Assembly: GCF_018294505.1 (NCBI RefSeq)
Contig: NC_057800.1
Span: 477,958,530 to 478,022,529 of the forward strand
Direction of reading: 5' to 3'
DNA: 64,000 bases
Origin: Triticum aestivum
Taxonomy: Eukaryota; Streptophyta; Magnoliopsida; Poales; Poaceae
This document shows positions 10,601-20,973 of the stretch, piece by piece; the stretch's first letter is position 1, and each line of letters begins with the position of its first letter. Under the pieces are notes generated by a model. That model searched no databases. It was not told where the DNA came from and was given only the letters and a program-made list of their open reading frames with translations. The position numbers and the translations under genes are program-made.

Positions 10601-11633
10601 GCGTGCCGACGGCGATCACATCGACCTTGGAACCATTCCCGACGCGCATCGTCACCTCGTCCTTCGCCAGTCTCCGTTTATTCCGCAGCTCCTGTTGTGT
10701 GTTACAAATATGAGCAACGACACCGGTATCAAATACCCAGGAGTTACTACGATTACTGGTAAGGTACACATCAATTACATGTATATCAAATATACCTTTG
10801 GTTTTGCCGGCCTTCTTGTCCGCTAAGTATTTGGGGCAGTTCCGCTTCCAGTGACCACTTTCCTTGCAATAAAAACACTCAGTCTCGGGCTTGGGTCCAT
10901 TCTTTGGCTTCTTCCCGGCAGCTTGCTTGCTGGGCGCGGCAACTACCTTGCCGTCCTTCTTGAAGTTCTTTTTACCCTTGCCCTTCTTGAACTTAGTGGT
11001 TTTATTGACCATCAACACTTGATGTTCCTTTCTGACTTCTACCTCTGCTGATTTCAGCATAGCAAATACTTCAGGAATGGTCTTTTCCATCCCCTGCATA
11101 TTGAAGTTCATCACAAAGCTCTTGTAGCTCGGTGGAAGCGACTGGAGGATTCTGTCAATGACCGCATCATCCGGGAGATTAACTCCCAGCTGAGTCAAGC
11201 GGTTATGTAACCCAGACATAGTGAGTATGTGCTCACTGACAGAACTATTTTCCTCCATCTTACAGCTGAAGAATTTGTCAGAGACTTCATATCTCTCGAC
11301 CCGGGCATGAGCTTGGAAAACCATTTTCAGCTCTTCGAACATCTCATATGCTCCATGTCTCTCAAAACGCTTTTGGAGCCCCGGCTCTAAGCTGTAAAGC
11401 ATGCCGCACTGAACGAGGGAGTAGTCATCAGAACGTGCCTGCCAAGCGTTCATAACGTCTTGTTCTGCAGGGAGAACAGGTGCATCACCTAGCGGTGCTT
11501 GTAGGACATAATCTTTCTTGGCAGCTATGAGGATGATCCTCAGGTTCCGGACCCAGTCCGTATAGTTGCTGCCATCGTCTTTCAGCTTGGTTTTCTCTAG
11601 GAACGCGTTGAAGTTGAGGACTACGTTGGCCAT
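7656..11633 (-). CDS. Copia gag-pol polyprotein, 1325 aa, open throughout
   Basis: Order: gag (1-250) with UBN2 character; CCHC knuckle C253-H261-C266; aspartic protease at 301-310 (DTG); GAG-pre-integrase zinc region; integrase core (HTDVCGPM, then DD and E signatures); reverse transcriptase with ARLVAKGYRQ and a YVDD catalytic box near residue 1010; RNase H with GYVDASFDTD and AEYMAASEAAHEA; C-terminal motif DPLTKPLP. The start is the ATG at 11633 (MANVVLNFNA), the usual start in this family. Two changes sit in normally conserved spots: the protease reads DTGV where family members usually have DTGS, and the RT has DVKTGFLNG instead of DVKTAFLNG. The reading frame is full length, but function may be impaired. 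It is probably silenced in the host. Confidence 0.95.
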   Translation of the reverse strand: MANVVLNFNAFLEKTKLKDDGSNYTDWVRNLRIILIAAKKDYVLQAPLGDAPVLPAEQDVMNAWQARSDDYSLVQCGMLYSLEPGLQKRFERHGAYEMFEELKMVFQAHARVERYEVSDKFFSCKMEENSSVSEHILTMSGLHNRLTQLGVNLPDDAVIDRILQSLPPSYKSFVMNFNMQGMEKTIPEVFAMLKSAEVEVRKEHQVLMVNKTTKFKKGKGKKNFKKDGKVVAAPSKQAAGKKPKNGPKPETECFYCKESGHWKRNCPKYLADKKAGKTKGIFDIHVIDVYLTSNRSNSWVFDTGVVAHICNTQQELRNKRRLAKDEVTMRVGNGSKVDVIAVGTLPLHLPTGLVLNLNNCYFVPSLSMNIVSGSRLIRDGYSFKSENNGCSIYMRDMFYGHAPMVNGLFFMNLERNATHIHSVSTKRCKIDSDSPTYLWHCRLGHIGVKRMKKLHADGLLESLDYESFDTCEPCLMGKMTKTPFSGTMERATNLLEIIHTDVCGPMSVEAGGGYRYVLTLTDDLSRYGYVYLMKHKSETFEKFKEFQSKVENQRDRKIKFLRSDRGGEYLSHEFGTHLRKCGIVSQLTPPGTPQRNGVSERRNRTLLDMVRSMMSLADLPLSFWGYALETAAFTLNRAPSKSVETTPYELWFGKKPKLSFLKVWGCDAYVRKLQPEKLEPKSEKCVFIGYPKETVGYIFYLRSEGKIFVAKNGSFLEKEFLSKEVSGRKVELDEVLPLEPENGATQENVPKVPAPTREEVNDNDQDTSDQAPTEIRGSTRTRSAPEWYGNPVLEIMLLDNGEPSNYEEAMAGPDSDKWLEAMKSEIGSMYENEVWTLTDLPVERRAIENKWIFKKKTDADGNVTIYKARLVAKGYRQVQGVDYDETFSPVAKLKSVRIMLAIAAFYDYEIWQMDVKTGFLNGFLKEELYMMQPEGFVDPKNADKVCKLQRSIYGLVQASRSWNIRFDEMIKAFGFTQTYGEACVYKKVSGSSIAFLILYVDDILLMGNDIELLDSIKAYLNKIFSMKDLGEAAYILGIKIYRDRSRRLIGLSQSTYLDKILKKFKMDQSKKGFLPVLQGVKLSSAQCPTTAAEIEEMSVIPYASAIGSIMYAMLCTRPDVNLAVSLVGRYQSNPGKEHWTAVKNILKYLKRTKEMFLVYGGDEELVVKGYVDASFDTDLDDSKSQTGYVYILKGGAVSWCSCKQSVVAGSTCEAEYMAASEAAHEAIWVKEFITDLGVIPNASGPIKLFCDNTGAIALAKEPRFHKKTRHIKRRFNSIRENVQDGDIEICKVHTDLNVADPLTKPLPRAKHDQHQNSMGVRFITM

Positions 11634-12930
11634 TTGATCTACAAGACATATTGTAAAATTTTAGACTAAGTTCATGATAATTAAGTTCATCTAATCAAAT
11701 TATAATGAACTCCCACTCAGATTTGACATCCCTTTGGTCATCTAAGTGTTACACGATCCGAGTCGACTAGGCCGTGTCCGATCATCACGTGAGACGGACT
11801 AGTCATCGTCGGTGAACATTCTCATGTAGATCGTATCTTCCATACGACTCGTGTTCGACCTTTCGGTCTCCGTGTTCCGAGGCCATGTCTGTACATGCTA
11901 GGCTCGTCAAGTTAACCCTAAGTGTTTTCGCTGTGTAAAACTGTCTTACACCCGTTGTATGTGAATGTAAGAATCTATCACACCCGATCATCACGTGGTG
12001 CTTCGAAACGACGAACTGTAGCAACGGTGCACAGTTAGGGGAGAACACTTCTTGAAATTTTGTAAGGGATCATCTTATTTACTACCGTCGTTCTAAGTAA
12101 ACAAGATGCATAAAACATAATAAACATCACATGCAATTATATAAGTAGTGACATGATATGGCCAATATCATATAGCTCCTTTGATCTTCATCTTCGGGGC
12201 TCCATGATCATCTTGTCACCGGCATGACACCATGATCTCCATCATCATGATCTCCATCATCGTGTCTTCATGAAGTTGTCACGCCAACGACTACTTCTAC
12301 TTCTATGACTAACGCGTTTAGTAATAAAGTAAAGTAGTTTACATGGCGTTCTTTAATGACACGCAGGTCATACAAAAAATAAAGACAACTCCTATGGCTC
12401 CTGCCGGTTGTCATACTCATCGACATGCAAGTCGTGATTCCTATTACAATAGCATGAACATCTCATACATGACATATAGATCATTCATCATTCATCACAA
12501 CTTTGGCCATATCATATCACAAAGCACTTGCTGCAAAAACAAGTTAGACGTCCTCTAATTGTTGTTTGCAAGTTTTACGTGGCTGAAGTAGGGTTCTAGC
12601 AAGAACGTTTTTCTTACCTACGTGAAACCACAACGTGATTTGTCAACTTCTATTTACCCTTCATAAGGACCCTTTTCATCGAATCCGCTTCAACTAAAGT
12701 AGGAGAGACAGACACCCGCCAGCCACCTTATGCAACTTGTGCATGTTAGTCGGTGGAACCGGTCTCACGTAAGCGTACGTGTAAGGTTGGTCCGGGCCGC
12801 TTCATCCCACAATACCGCTGAAGCAAGATAAGACTAGTAGCGGCAAGAAAGTTAACAAATCTACGCCCACAACCAATTGTGTTCTACTCGTGCAAGAAGA
12901 ACTACGCATAGACCTAGCTCATGATGCCAC
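11634..12930 (-). other. Untranslated leader and primer site of the Angela-type element
   Basis: About 1.3 kb lies between the 5' LTR and the gag start. The minus strand next to the LTR reads GTGGCATCATGAGC, a diverged Met-tRNA-type primer site (12917-12930). The rest is non-coding leader, which in this family carries packaging signals. Small open frames in it have no recognisable motif. Confidence 0.7.
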
Positions 12931-14672
12931 TGTTGGGGAACGTTGCAGAAAATAAAAAATTTCCTACTCGTTTCACCAAGATCATCTAGGAGTTCATCTA
13001 GCAACGAGTGAATAGATGCATCTACATACCTTGTAGATCGCGAGCGGAAGCGTTCAAAGAACGGGGTGATGTAGTCGAACACGACGTGATCCAAATCACC
13101 GGAGATCCTAGCACCGAACGGACGGCACCTCCGCGTTCAAGACACGTAAGGAAACAGCCACGTCTCCTCCTTCTTGATCCAGCAAGGGAGGGAGGAGAGG
13201 TTGAGGGAGATGGCACCAGCAGCAGCACGGCGGCGTGGTGTTGTTGGAGCTGCAGTACTCCGGCAGAGCTTCGCTAAGCAATAAGGAGGTGGAGGAGGTG
13301 TTGGGGAGGGAGAAGGAGGCAACCAAAGGCCAAGGACTCAAGGTATGAAGTCCCTCCTCTCCCCCACTATATATAGGGGTGCCAAGGGGGGGGTGGCCGG
13401 CCCTAGGAGATCCAATCTCCTAGGGGGTGCGGCGGCCAAGGGGGGTTTCCCTCCCCCCCAAGGCACCTAGGAGGTGCCTTACCCTCCTAGGACTCTTTCC
13501 CCCTTAAACCCTAGGCGCATGGGCCTATGTGGGGCTGGTGCCCTTGGCCCAAGCAGGCCAAGGCGCACCCCCTACAGCCCATGTGGCCCCCGGGGATGGG
13601 TGGCCCCACCCGGTGGGCCCCCCGGACCCCTCCTGTGGTCCCGGTACAATACCGATAACCCCGAAACTTGTCCCGATGCCCGAAACAGGACTTCCCATAT
13701 ATAAATCTTTACCTCCGGACCATTCCGGAACTCCTCGTGACGTCCGGGATCTCATCCGGGACTCCGAACAACATTCGGGTTACTGCATATACATATCCCT
13801 ACAACCCTAGCGTAACTGAACCTTAAGTGTGTAGACCCTACGGGTTCGGGAGACATGTAGACATGGCCGAGATCGCTCTCCGGTCAATAACCAACAGCGG
13901 GATCTGGATACCCATGTTGGCTCCCACATGCTCCACGATGATCTCATCGGATGAACCACGATGTCGAGGATTTAATCAACCCCGTATGCAATTCCCTTTG
14001 TCAATCGATATGTTACTTGCCCGAGATTCGATCGTCGGTATCCCAATACCTCGTTCAATCTTGTTACCGGCAAGTCACTTTACTCGTACCGTAATGCATG
14101 ATCCCGTGACCAAACACTTGGTCACTTTGAGCTCATTATGATGATGCATTACTGAGTGGGCCCAGTGATATCTCTCCATCATACGGAGTGACAAATCCCA
14201 GTCTCGATCCATATAAAACAATAGATACTTTCGGAGATACCTGTAGTGCACCTTTATAGTCACCCAGTTACGTTGTGACGTTTGATACACCCAAAGCACT
14301 CCTACGGCATCCAGGAGTTATACGATCTCATGGTCGAAGGAAGAGATACTTTGACATTGCAAAAACTCTAGCAAACGAACTATACGATCTTGTGCTATGT
14401 TTAGGATTGGGTCTTGTCCATCACATCATTATCCTAATGATGTGATCCCGTTATCAATGACATCCAATGTCCATAGCCAGGAAACCATGACTATCTATTG
14501 ATCAACGAGCTAGTCAACTAGAGGCTTACTAGGGACATGTTGGTGTCTGTTATTCACACATGTATTACGATTTCCGGATAACACAATTATAGCATGAATA
14601 AAGACAATTATCATGAACAAAGAAATATAATAATAATGCTTTTATTATTGCCTCTAGGGCATATTTCCAACA
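12931..14672 (-). repeat. 5' LTR of the Angela-type element
   Basis: 1742 bp, next to the primer site. It ends at the target duplication GAAAC (14673-14677). A TATA-type promoter is visible inside it. Confidence 0.95.
13367..13377 (-). promoter_or_regulatory. TATA box of the 5' LTR
   Basis: The minus strand reads CCCCTATATATAGTGGG. It lies about 440 bp before the LTR's internal edge, a fitting place for the R region start. An identical box is present in the 3' LTR at about 6319-6329. Confidence 0.6.
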
Positions 14673-14677
14673 GAAAC

Positions 14678-14798
14678 GAGTATCATGGGGCGAAAACCTG
14701 GATATCACGACATTACATCTATCCTATTACATTCTCAAAAGATCAGATCAAGTATCAAAACTCAGTCGCATTCCAAGTAGACGAAAAACAATCTTCTT
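14678..14798 (-). mobile_element. LINE 3' tail fragment, part 2
   Basis: This is the other side of the sequence interrupted by the Angela-type element (see 5736-5882). It runs up to the T-rich stretch at about 14791-14800, where the next LINE ends. No coding motif is visible. Confidence 0.35.
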
Positions 14799-14822
14799 TT
14801 TTTGAAACACAAATGTATTCCA

Positions 14823-17800
14823 TTACCCAGGCAAGCTGAACTCACCAGCGACAAGTTTTTTTACATGGCTCGGAAACGGATCAAGCCAAATCTGATAGCT
14901 CTTCCGCTCCATACATACACCATGAGCAGCTAAACAGTGTGCAGAAATATTACATGCCCGTGAGCAGGTTTCTACTTTACAAGATTGAAAAGCTGATTGC
15001 AACGCTGCTCTTATCTCTTTAAACAGCACGCCTAGGCTTGAGTAGTCGTACAGGTCGCTTGTGATTGCCTGCTTTAGAGCAACTGCATCCGTCTCTAAGA
15101 TGACTTTTTGGCATCCCATTCTTGACGCTTCATTCACAGCATAGAGCATGTCCAGAGCTTCAGCTTGTAGTGGTTCAGCAACATTTTCCAAACTCCCTGC
15201 TCCTGCAACTAGTGCAATTCCATGATTATTTTTTATGGTAAAACCCCACCCTCCTGATTTAGTTGATAGCCTAAAGGCTCCATCAATATTAATTTTAAGG
15301 AAATCATCAGGCGGAGGACACCAAACCTGGTTTACAGCCTGCACATTTTGCTCGTGTCGCTTGATGTATTTTTTGTATTCCAACAAGTGCAGCTGAACTG
15401 AATATATAATTTCCTCTTCAGTCCTAATCCTTTCTCCTTGATTAGCTCTGTTTCTTTCAGACCACCATAACCACAAAAGGATGCATACTTTCAGACATTT
15501 TTCCTTTTCCATGTGCAAGATATCCTCCACCATCGAGATGGCATTTGGGCAATTGAGAAGTTGCATCCGACTTTCTTCCAACAATGCAGTTCTCCAAACG
15601 GCCTTGACAAATTTGCACTTTAGGAAACAATGACCTCCATCTTCATCCATTCGATGGCATACTGGACATCTTGTATCCACTTCCATTCCTCTATTCTGTA
15701 GTTTCATTCTTAGAGGTAAGCTATAATGGGCCAGTCGCCATAGGGAGTGCAGGATCTTGTTGGGAAAGGGCAACGTCCATAGTTTCTTCCAAAATGTTAT
15801 CCTAGGCTGATCATTCTTATTTGATGACGAAGCTCCACCATGTGCAGAGTTCCTGGCTTGGTTTTCCAACACTACTTGATATGCAGATTTTACTGAAAAT
15901 ATACCCTTTTTGTCAAAATGCCAGGCAGGAGTGTCCTTAGCACCCTCTCGAATCGGAATTTGGACAATTACCTCTACATCTTCTTTGTTGAAAGTTTGAT
16001 CAATCAGTTGTAAATCCCATGTGCCAGAGGTAGGGTCAATCAAATCTGAAACCTTTGTGATAACATGGCTGCCTTGTTGAGATGTTACTCTCCTAGAAAC
16101 ACCCCTTGGTAGCCAAGGATCTGCCCATATATTGATATTGCGTCCATCTCCTACTCTCCATATGATTCCACTTTACAACACCTGCACTCCTTTCAAAATG
16201 CTTCTCCAACTATATGAAATGCCATCTCTTGGCCTCGCTTGTAACAGATTCTGATTTGGATAGTATTTAGCAGCCATCACTTGAGCGCATAGGGAAGATG
16301 GGTTTTGTAGAATTCTCCAAGCCTGCCTTGCCAACATAGCTAAGTTGAAAGAATATAGGTCTCTAAATCCCAGCCCTCCATCCTTTTTGGGTTTTGTGAG
16401 CTTGTCCCATCCAACCCAGTGGATTTTATTTTCTTTATCCAATTGACTCCACCAAAACCTCGCAATCATTGAGCTGACATCTTCACACAGAGATTTGGTG
16501 AGGTCAAAACATGCCATCGCATAAACAGGGATTGCTTGGGCTACAACTTTGATGAGGACTTCCTTACCGGCCTTTGAGAGCAATTTTTCTTTCCCACCTT
16601 GTAACCTTTTCCATACTTTTTCCTTGATATATTCAAAAGCTTTGGTTTTTGATCTACCAATATAGCATGGTAAACCCAAATATTTTCCGGAGAAGCCTTC
16701 TATAGCAATATTTAGCTGATTCATGAGCTCCTCTTTGTCCTCCAGCTTTGTATTCTTGCTGAACAAGATGGCTGACTTTTCCTTATTTATAGCCTGGCCC
16801 GAGCAAGCTTCATAGGAGTTCAGAATTTGATTAAGCTCGTGACTGCTGTCGGCAGTTACTTCTAGGAGAAGAAGTGAATCATCTGCAAAAAGAAGATGAC
16901 TTATGCTTGGGGCTGTATTACATAATTTGATTCCTTTCAACCTCCCATTCATCTCAGCATTTTGTAACATGGCCGAGAAGCCCTCAGCGCATAAAAGAAA
17001 GAGATATGGAGAGAGAGGGTCACCTTGACGAAGCCCCCTCTCAGGAATAATTATCTTTGTGATGTCCCCATTAACTTTGATTTGGTATTTCACCGTTGTC
17101 ACACAATTCATCACGAGCTGCACCCAACTTCTATTGAAACCGAGTTTCAACATGATTCCGTGCAAGAACTTCCATTCAACTCGATCATAAGCCTTGCTCA
17201 TGTCAAGTTTGATAGCAGCATAACTTACTCTTCCACCCCTCTTCCTCTGCAAAAAGTGAGTCATTTCATATGCTAAAAGAATATTGTCAGATATCATGCG
17301 TCCAGGCACAAATGCGCTTTGATTGGGGGAAATTATTTCAGGTAAAATGTTTTTTAATCTTCTGGTTATTACCTTTGATATTAGTTTGTAGACCACATTA
17401 CAGAGGCTGACGGGTCGCAAATCCTTCAATCTCTCTGGTCTAGTTGTTTTTGGAATCAGAACTATCATGGTGTTGTTCCACTCTTCAGGCATCTCACCAC
17501 CTCTCAACACCTTGAGCACCTCCTTGGTTACTTGCTCTCCTACAGTGCTCCAGAATCACTAAAAAGGATTGCAGGCATGCCATCAGGTCCGGCAGCCTTT
17601 AGATCACCAATATTATTCAAGGCAGCTTCCACTTCTTCTTCAGTATATTCTGCACAAAGGAGCTCGTTCATTTGGTCAGTTACTCTAGGTTGAACTGATT
17701 GCAGAATTATATCATTGTCCTGCCCTGCCGTCGAAGTAAACAAACTAAAGAAATAATTTGAAATATATTCCTTTAGTTGTTCTGCCTTCTCTACCCAGGA

Positions 17801-18958
17801 CCCATCTTCTTTCCTCAGCTTCTGAATGTTGTTACGCTTTTTCCTCTCCGAAGCATAGGCATGGAAAAAAGTTGTATTTTTATCTCCAAATTGCAGCCAT
17901 TTGACATGGGCTCTTTGCCTCCAAAAAAGGTTGTGTTGCTTCTCTAGTCGATCCAATTTCTCCTTTATAACATGCTCTCGATTGACCTTGTCTTGACTTA
18001 TTTCACTTCTTCTTACAATTTCCAAATCATCTTTTAATTTCTTTATTCTCTTTTGAAGGTCTCCTAGTACGTTACAATCCCAAGCTTTTAACTCCATGGC
18101 TACAATTTTGATGCCTTGAGACACATTACCACCACTTCTAATATTTGAAACATTCTAGGCATTTGTGACTATATCTTCACATTCTTCTTCATCCAACCAT
18201 TTAGCCTCGAATCTGAATGTGTTTCCTTTTCCAATCCTTTTGTATTGTGTCCTAGTTCCATCAATTGAAACAGTGATCGGCCTGTGGTCCGAGTGCCTCG
18301 GGTCGCCATTTATCACCCGATAAGATGGGAAGCGTACACACCACTCTCTGGATCCAGTAGCCCGATCCAATCTTTCCTTGACATAAAGTTTAGCATCATG
18401 GCTATTATTTCTCCATGTATACTTGTCACCAAAATAGCCGAGGTCATGTAGTCCACATTCTGCAAGTGCCATTCTGAAACTTTCCATTGATCTTTGGCTA
18501 CGGGGTGTACCTCCTTTTTTCTCATGGCCATACAACACTTCATTAAAATCTCCGGCACACAACCATGGAAGATTGAGTTGTTGGTTTAGAATCCTTAGTA
18601 ATTTCCAAGTCTTATCCTTTTTATCCGAGGAAGGTTCACCATATATGCCCGTAAACCGCCATTTGTACCCATCTTGATCAACAATCTTCATATCTATGTG
18701 ATATCTTGAGTAGTTGTGGAGTTCTGCGTTGACATGCTTTTTCCACATGAGGGCAAGACCCCCACTTTTACCTTCGCAATCCTTCACTATCATTTTTGAC
18801 ATTCCCAATAAATGTTGGAGCCATTGCATCCTTCTTTTGTCCATCTTTGTCTCGGGCAAGAAAAGGATATCGGGGTCTTCCTGCTTCTGGAGATCCAGAA
18901 GCCCTCTGACTGCCGGGCCGTTCCCCAGTCCCCGGCAGTTCCATACCGTTATTCTCAT
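14823..18958 (-). pseudogene. LINE A ORF2: endonuclease, reverse transcriptase, RNase H
   Basis: It starts with MRITVWNCRGLGNGP, the endonuclease N-terminus, followed by GDFNEV and SDHRPI catalytic-region motifs. The RT has KLDMSKAYDRVEW, GLRQGDPLSPYLF and FADDSLLL. After it come a zf-RVT region (FWKKLWTLPFPNKI, CPVCH...GGHCFLKC) and an RVT_3 RNase H (INIDGAFRLS, ILETDAVAL). Three lesions break it: in-frame TAG at 18155-18157, a one-base frameshift near 17520-17545 just after AAGPDGMPAI, and in-frame TAA at 16173-16175. On either side of each lesion the family sequence continues, so the damage is recent relative to insertion. Confidence 0.9.
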
Positions 18959-19128
18959 TTCGACTCGCCGGGCTGTCCCTGCAGCCGAGCGCTTCCAAAT
19001 TCTAATATTTGTTTTTCTGCAGATTGTTTTGCTCTAGCTTGTCCCTCCTCTTCTCCGTCAATCTCCATTCTTGCATTCTTCGAAAATTCCCCCTCATCAT
19101 CGAACTCCATGTATTCAGCAAACCTTTT

Positions 19129-20463
19129 CTAGGGTCCCAAAACAAGGGGTACACTCTGTTGCTTCCCTTTTGGTTTATTCACCCTTCTGAAAGTAGTTTG
19201 TTTCCCCTTTGTTTCAGATTTTTGAACCAACCTCTCTTCTCTTTCTTCAATCTCGACCTTTTTGCCTTTTCCATCATGAGTCCTTTCACTACCGCCATGT
19301 TGACATGGTTGGGTTGCTGTTTCATTAGTCACTTCAGACCCCGCTCCTGCTTTATGTTCCCTTTCTGAAAAAGGTCCAGATTTCCTCTCCTCCTCCTCCT
19401 TAAACACTAGCTTCTTGCCCCTTGTAGGTTCTGTTTGGTCACCTAGTGCGATTTTGAGCGGGCTGGTAACATCTCCTTCTCCTCCATTAATTTTTTTGTG
19501 ACCTTTTGTGTTAGGCAGATTTTTGCGCCATGATGGAGCGTCGCTACCTTTACTACCAACACTATTGCTTCTCCAGAATCCACTACGGTCACTAGAGCTT
19601 TTGCTTCTCCCATCTTCACTAGAGGCGCCCTTATATATTGCAGCACGCATCCATGCCCCAAATTGTCTTTCTTATCCTTTCACACCCTTTGTGGGGCAGG
19701 CTTTCTCACTATGACCAATAATTCCACAGTTGTAACAAAAGTCAGGGAGATGCTCGTACTTAAAAGTGATAATTTTTGTCGTCTCTTTCTTATTCTTCTC
19801 TGCATCATTCTCTTCCTCTTCCATCTCCCTTTCTTGCTCATGTTCTTCCTCTCCATCAATGATTAGTGTGAAGACTCTCATCAACAGAATTGTGATATCT
19901 ATGAGTACTTTGATCCTCATATACTCCCCCATAGCTGAATCATTTTCATCAAGGTCCACATCCAGTACCTTTCCAACCCGTTCTCCGATTAACTCCCCTG
20001 TTTCTCTACTCATAACCCCTAGAGGAACATCATATGCTCTAACCCAGATCGGAATCTTCTTAAACTGATACTCGTCAATTGTCTTGCTTGGTGCAAAATC
20101 TTCCAGAACCAGCAGCTCCTTATTAAAACTCCAAGGTCCATTGTTCAAAGCCTTTCCTTTCCCTGCTTCATCATGGAATGAAAATAAAAATCGATTTCTT
20201 CCTAATTCTTTGCAGTCCACTCCCGTGAAGGGACACCAGACTTCCCTTAGAGTTCTTGCTACATGTTCAGCTCTTGAAGGTCTATCAGATAGTAGCTTTC
20301 CTACTGCTTTTAGCTTCCCTGCAATGGATGAACAAGTAAACTGATTGCTGATTCTTATACCTTTCTTTTCCGCCTTTGAAAGCTTCAGATTCCTGAGCTT
20401 CCCCTCTACTGCATCAACTTCCCTTGCCTTGTCTCCTCCCATCTCTATGTTGCGCTGGATCAA
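19129..20463 (-). pseudogene. LINE A ORF1: DUF4283 / CCHC nucleic-acid-binding protein
   Basis: About 444 codons in one frame, broken by a single TAA at 19672-19674. The N-terminal half has the DUF4283-like fold motif set (WCPFTGVDCKELGRNRFLFS, NNGPWSFNKELLVLEDF, IPIWVRAYDVPLGVMS). A knuckle follows with CYNCGIIGHSEKAC. The C-terminal half is charged and low in complexity. In plant L1 elements this protein binds the element RNA. Confidence 0.85.
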
Positions 20464-20640
20464 AACAGTGGAAGAAATCCCCGCCTCTGCGCGCCCCCCG
20501 CCTCACCGGCACCTAAAGGCCAATACGCCTAGGGATTTTGGTTGTATAAGGATCGCGCACCCCAGCAAGCGCGAGAGGCTGATAGGTGGAGGGGTGAGTC
20601 AACGGTGGATTTGGGCTAAGATTTGCAGAAACTAAGCAAG

Positions 20641-20930
20641 ACAAGAGATTGTTGGTTCAGTTTCTACGCACTAACGGAGTTCTTGACCAAGAGATTTCAC
20701 AAGGAGGGCCGACCAAATGTAGATCCGTTCTCTCTCCTTGGACTGGAATTGCAAGATCTACTAGATTGATTTGAGATTGGGGACACACACGTGAAATCAT
20801 GGAGGAATTCCGGATTCGCGAACTCTACGCTTACTGTTCACCAGAAGCTACTAGAGCCGTCACGCGAGGGACCGAAAACGGGGGCGGCGCGATTAAAACA
20901 ATCTTCTTCGGGGGGAAGCAGTATCGAAAT
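20641..20930. other. Junction between LINE A 5' end and LINE B 3' end
   Basis: GC-rich, non-coding. No poly(A) on the minus strand marks the end of LINE B, so either LINE B lost its tail or LINE A's 5' UTR reaches further right. I see no gene here. Confidence 0.4.
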
Positions 20931-20973
20931 CATGCGCCCGTCATCTCCTCGTCCAGCGCATCTTCAAAGAACA

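Larger units (their letters stand above)
5883..14672 (-). mobile_element. Full-length Copia retrotransposon, BARE-1/Angela/WIS type
   Basis: An 8790-bp element with two LTRs of 1741 and 1742 bp and a perfect 5-bp target duplication GAAAC at 5878-5882 and 14673-14677. On the minus strand the LTR starts TGTTGGAAATATGCCCTAGA and ends AACGTTCCCCAACA, the signature of this abundant Triticeae family. The internal part holds a leader, one open gag-pol frame and a polypurine tract. By eye the LTRs differ at about seven substitutions and two small indels, so insertion is recent. It landed in a LINE tail. Confidence 0.95.
14799..20640 (-). mobile_element. LINE A (L1-type), nearly full length but inactive
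   Basis: The minus strand carries a LINE in order: GC-rich 5' region, ORF1 (20463-19129), 170-bp spacer, ORF2 (18958-14823), a short 3' UTR and a short A-run (T's at 14792-14799 on plus). The ORF1/ORF2 layout, AP-endonuclease, FADD reverse transcriptase and plant-type RNase H at the C-terminus are those of plant L1 LINEs. The 5' limit is uncertain; non-coding sequence out to about 20930 may belong to it. Target duplications were not found. Confidence 0.85.
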
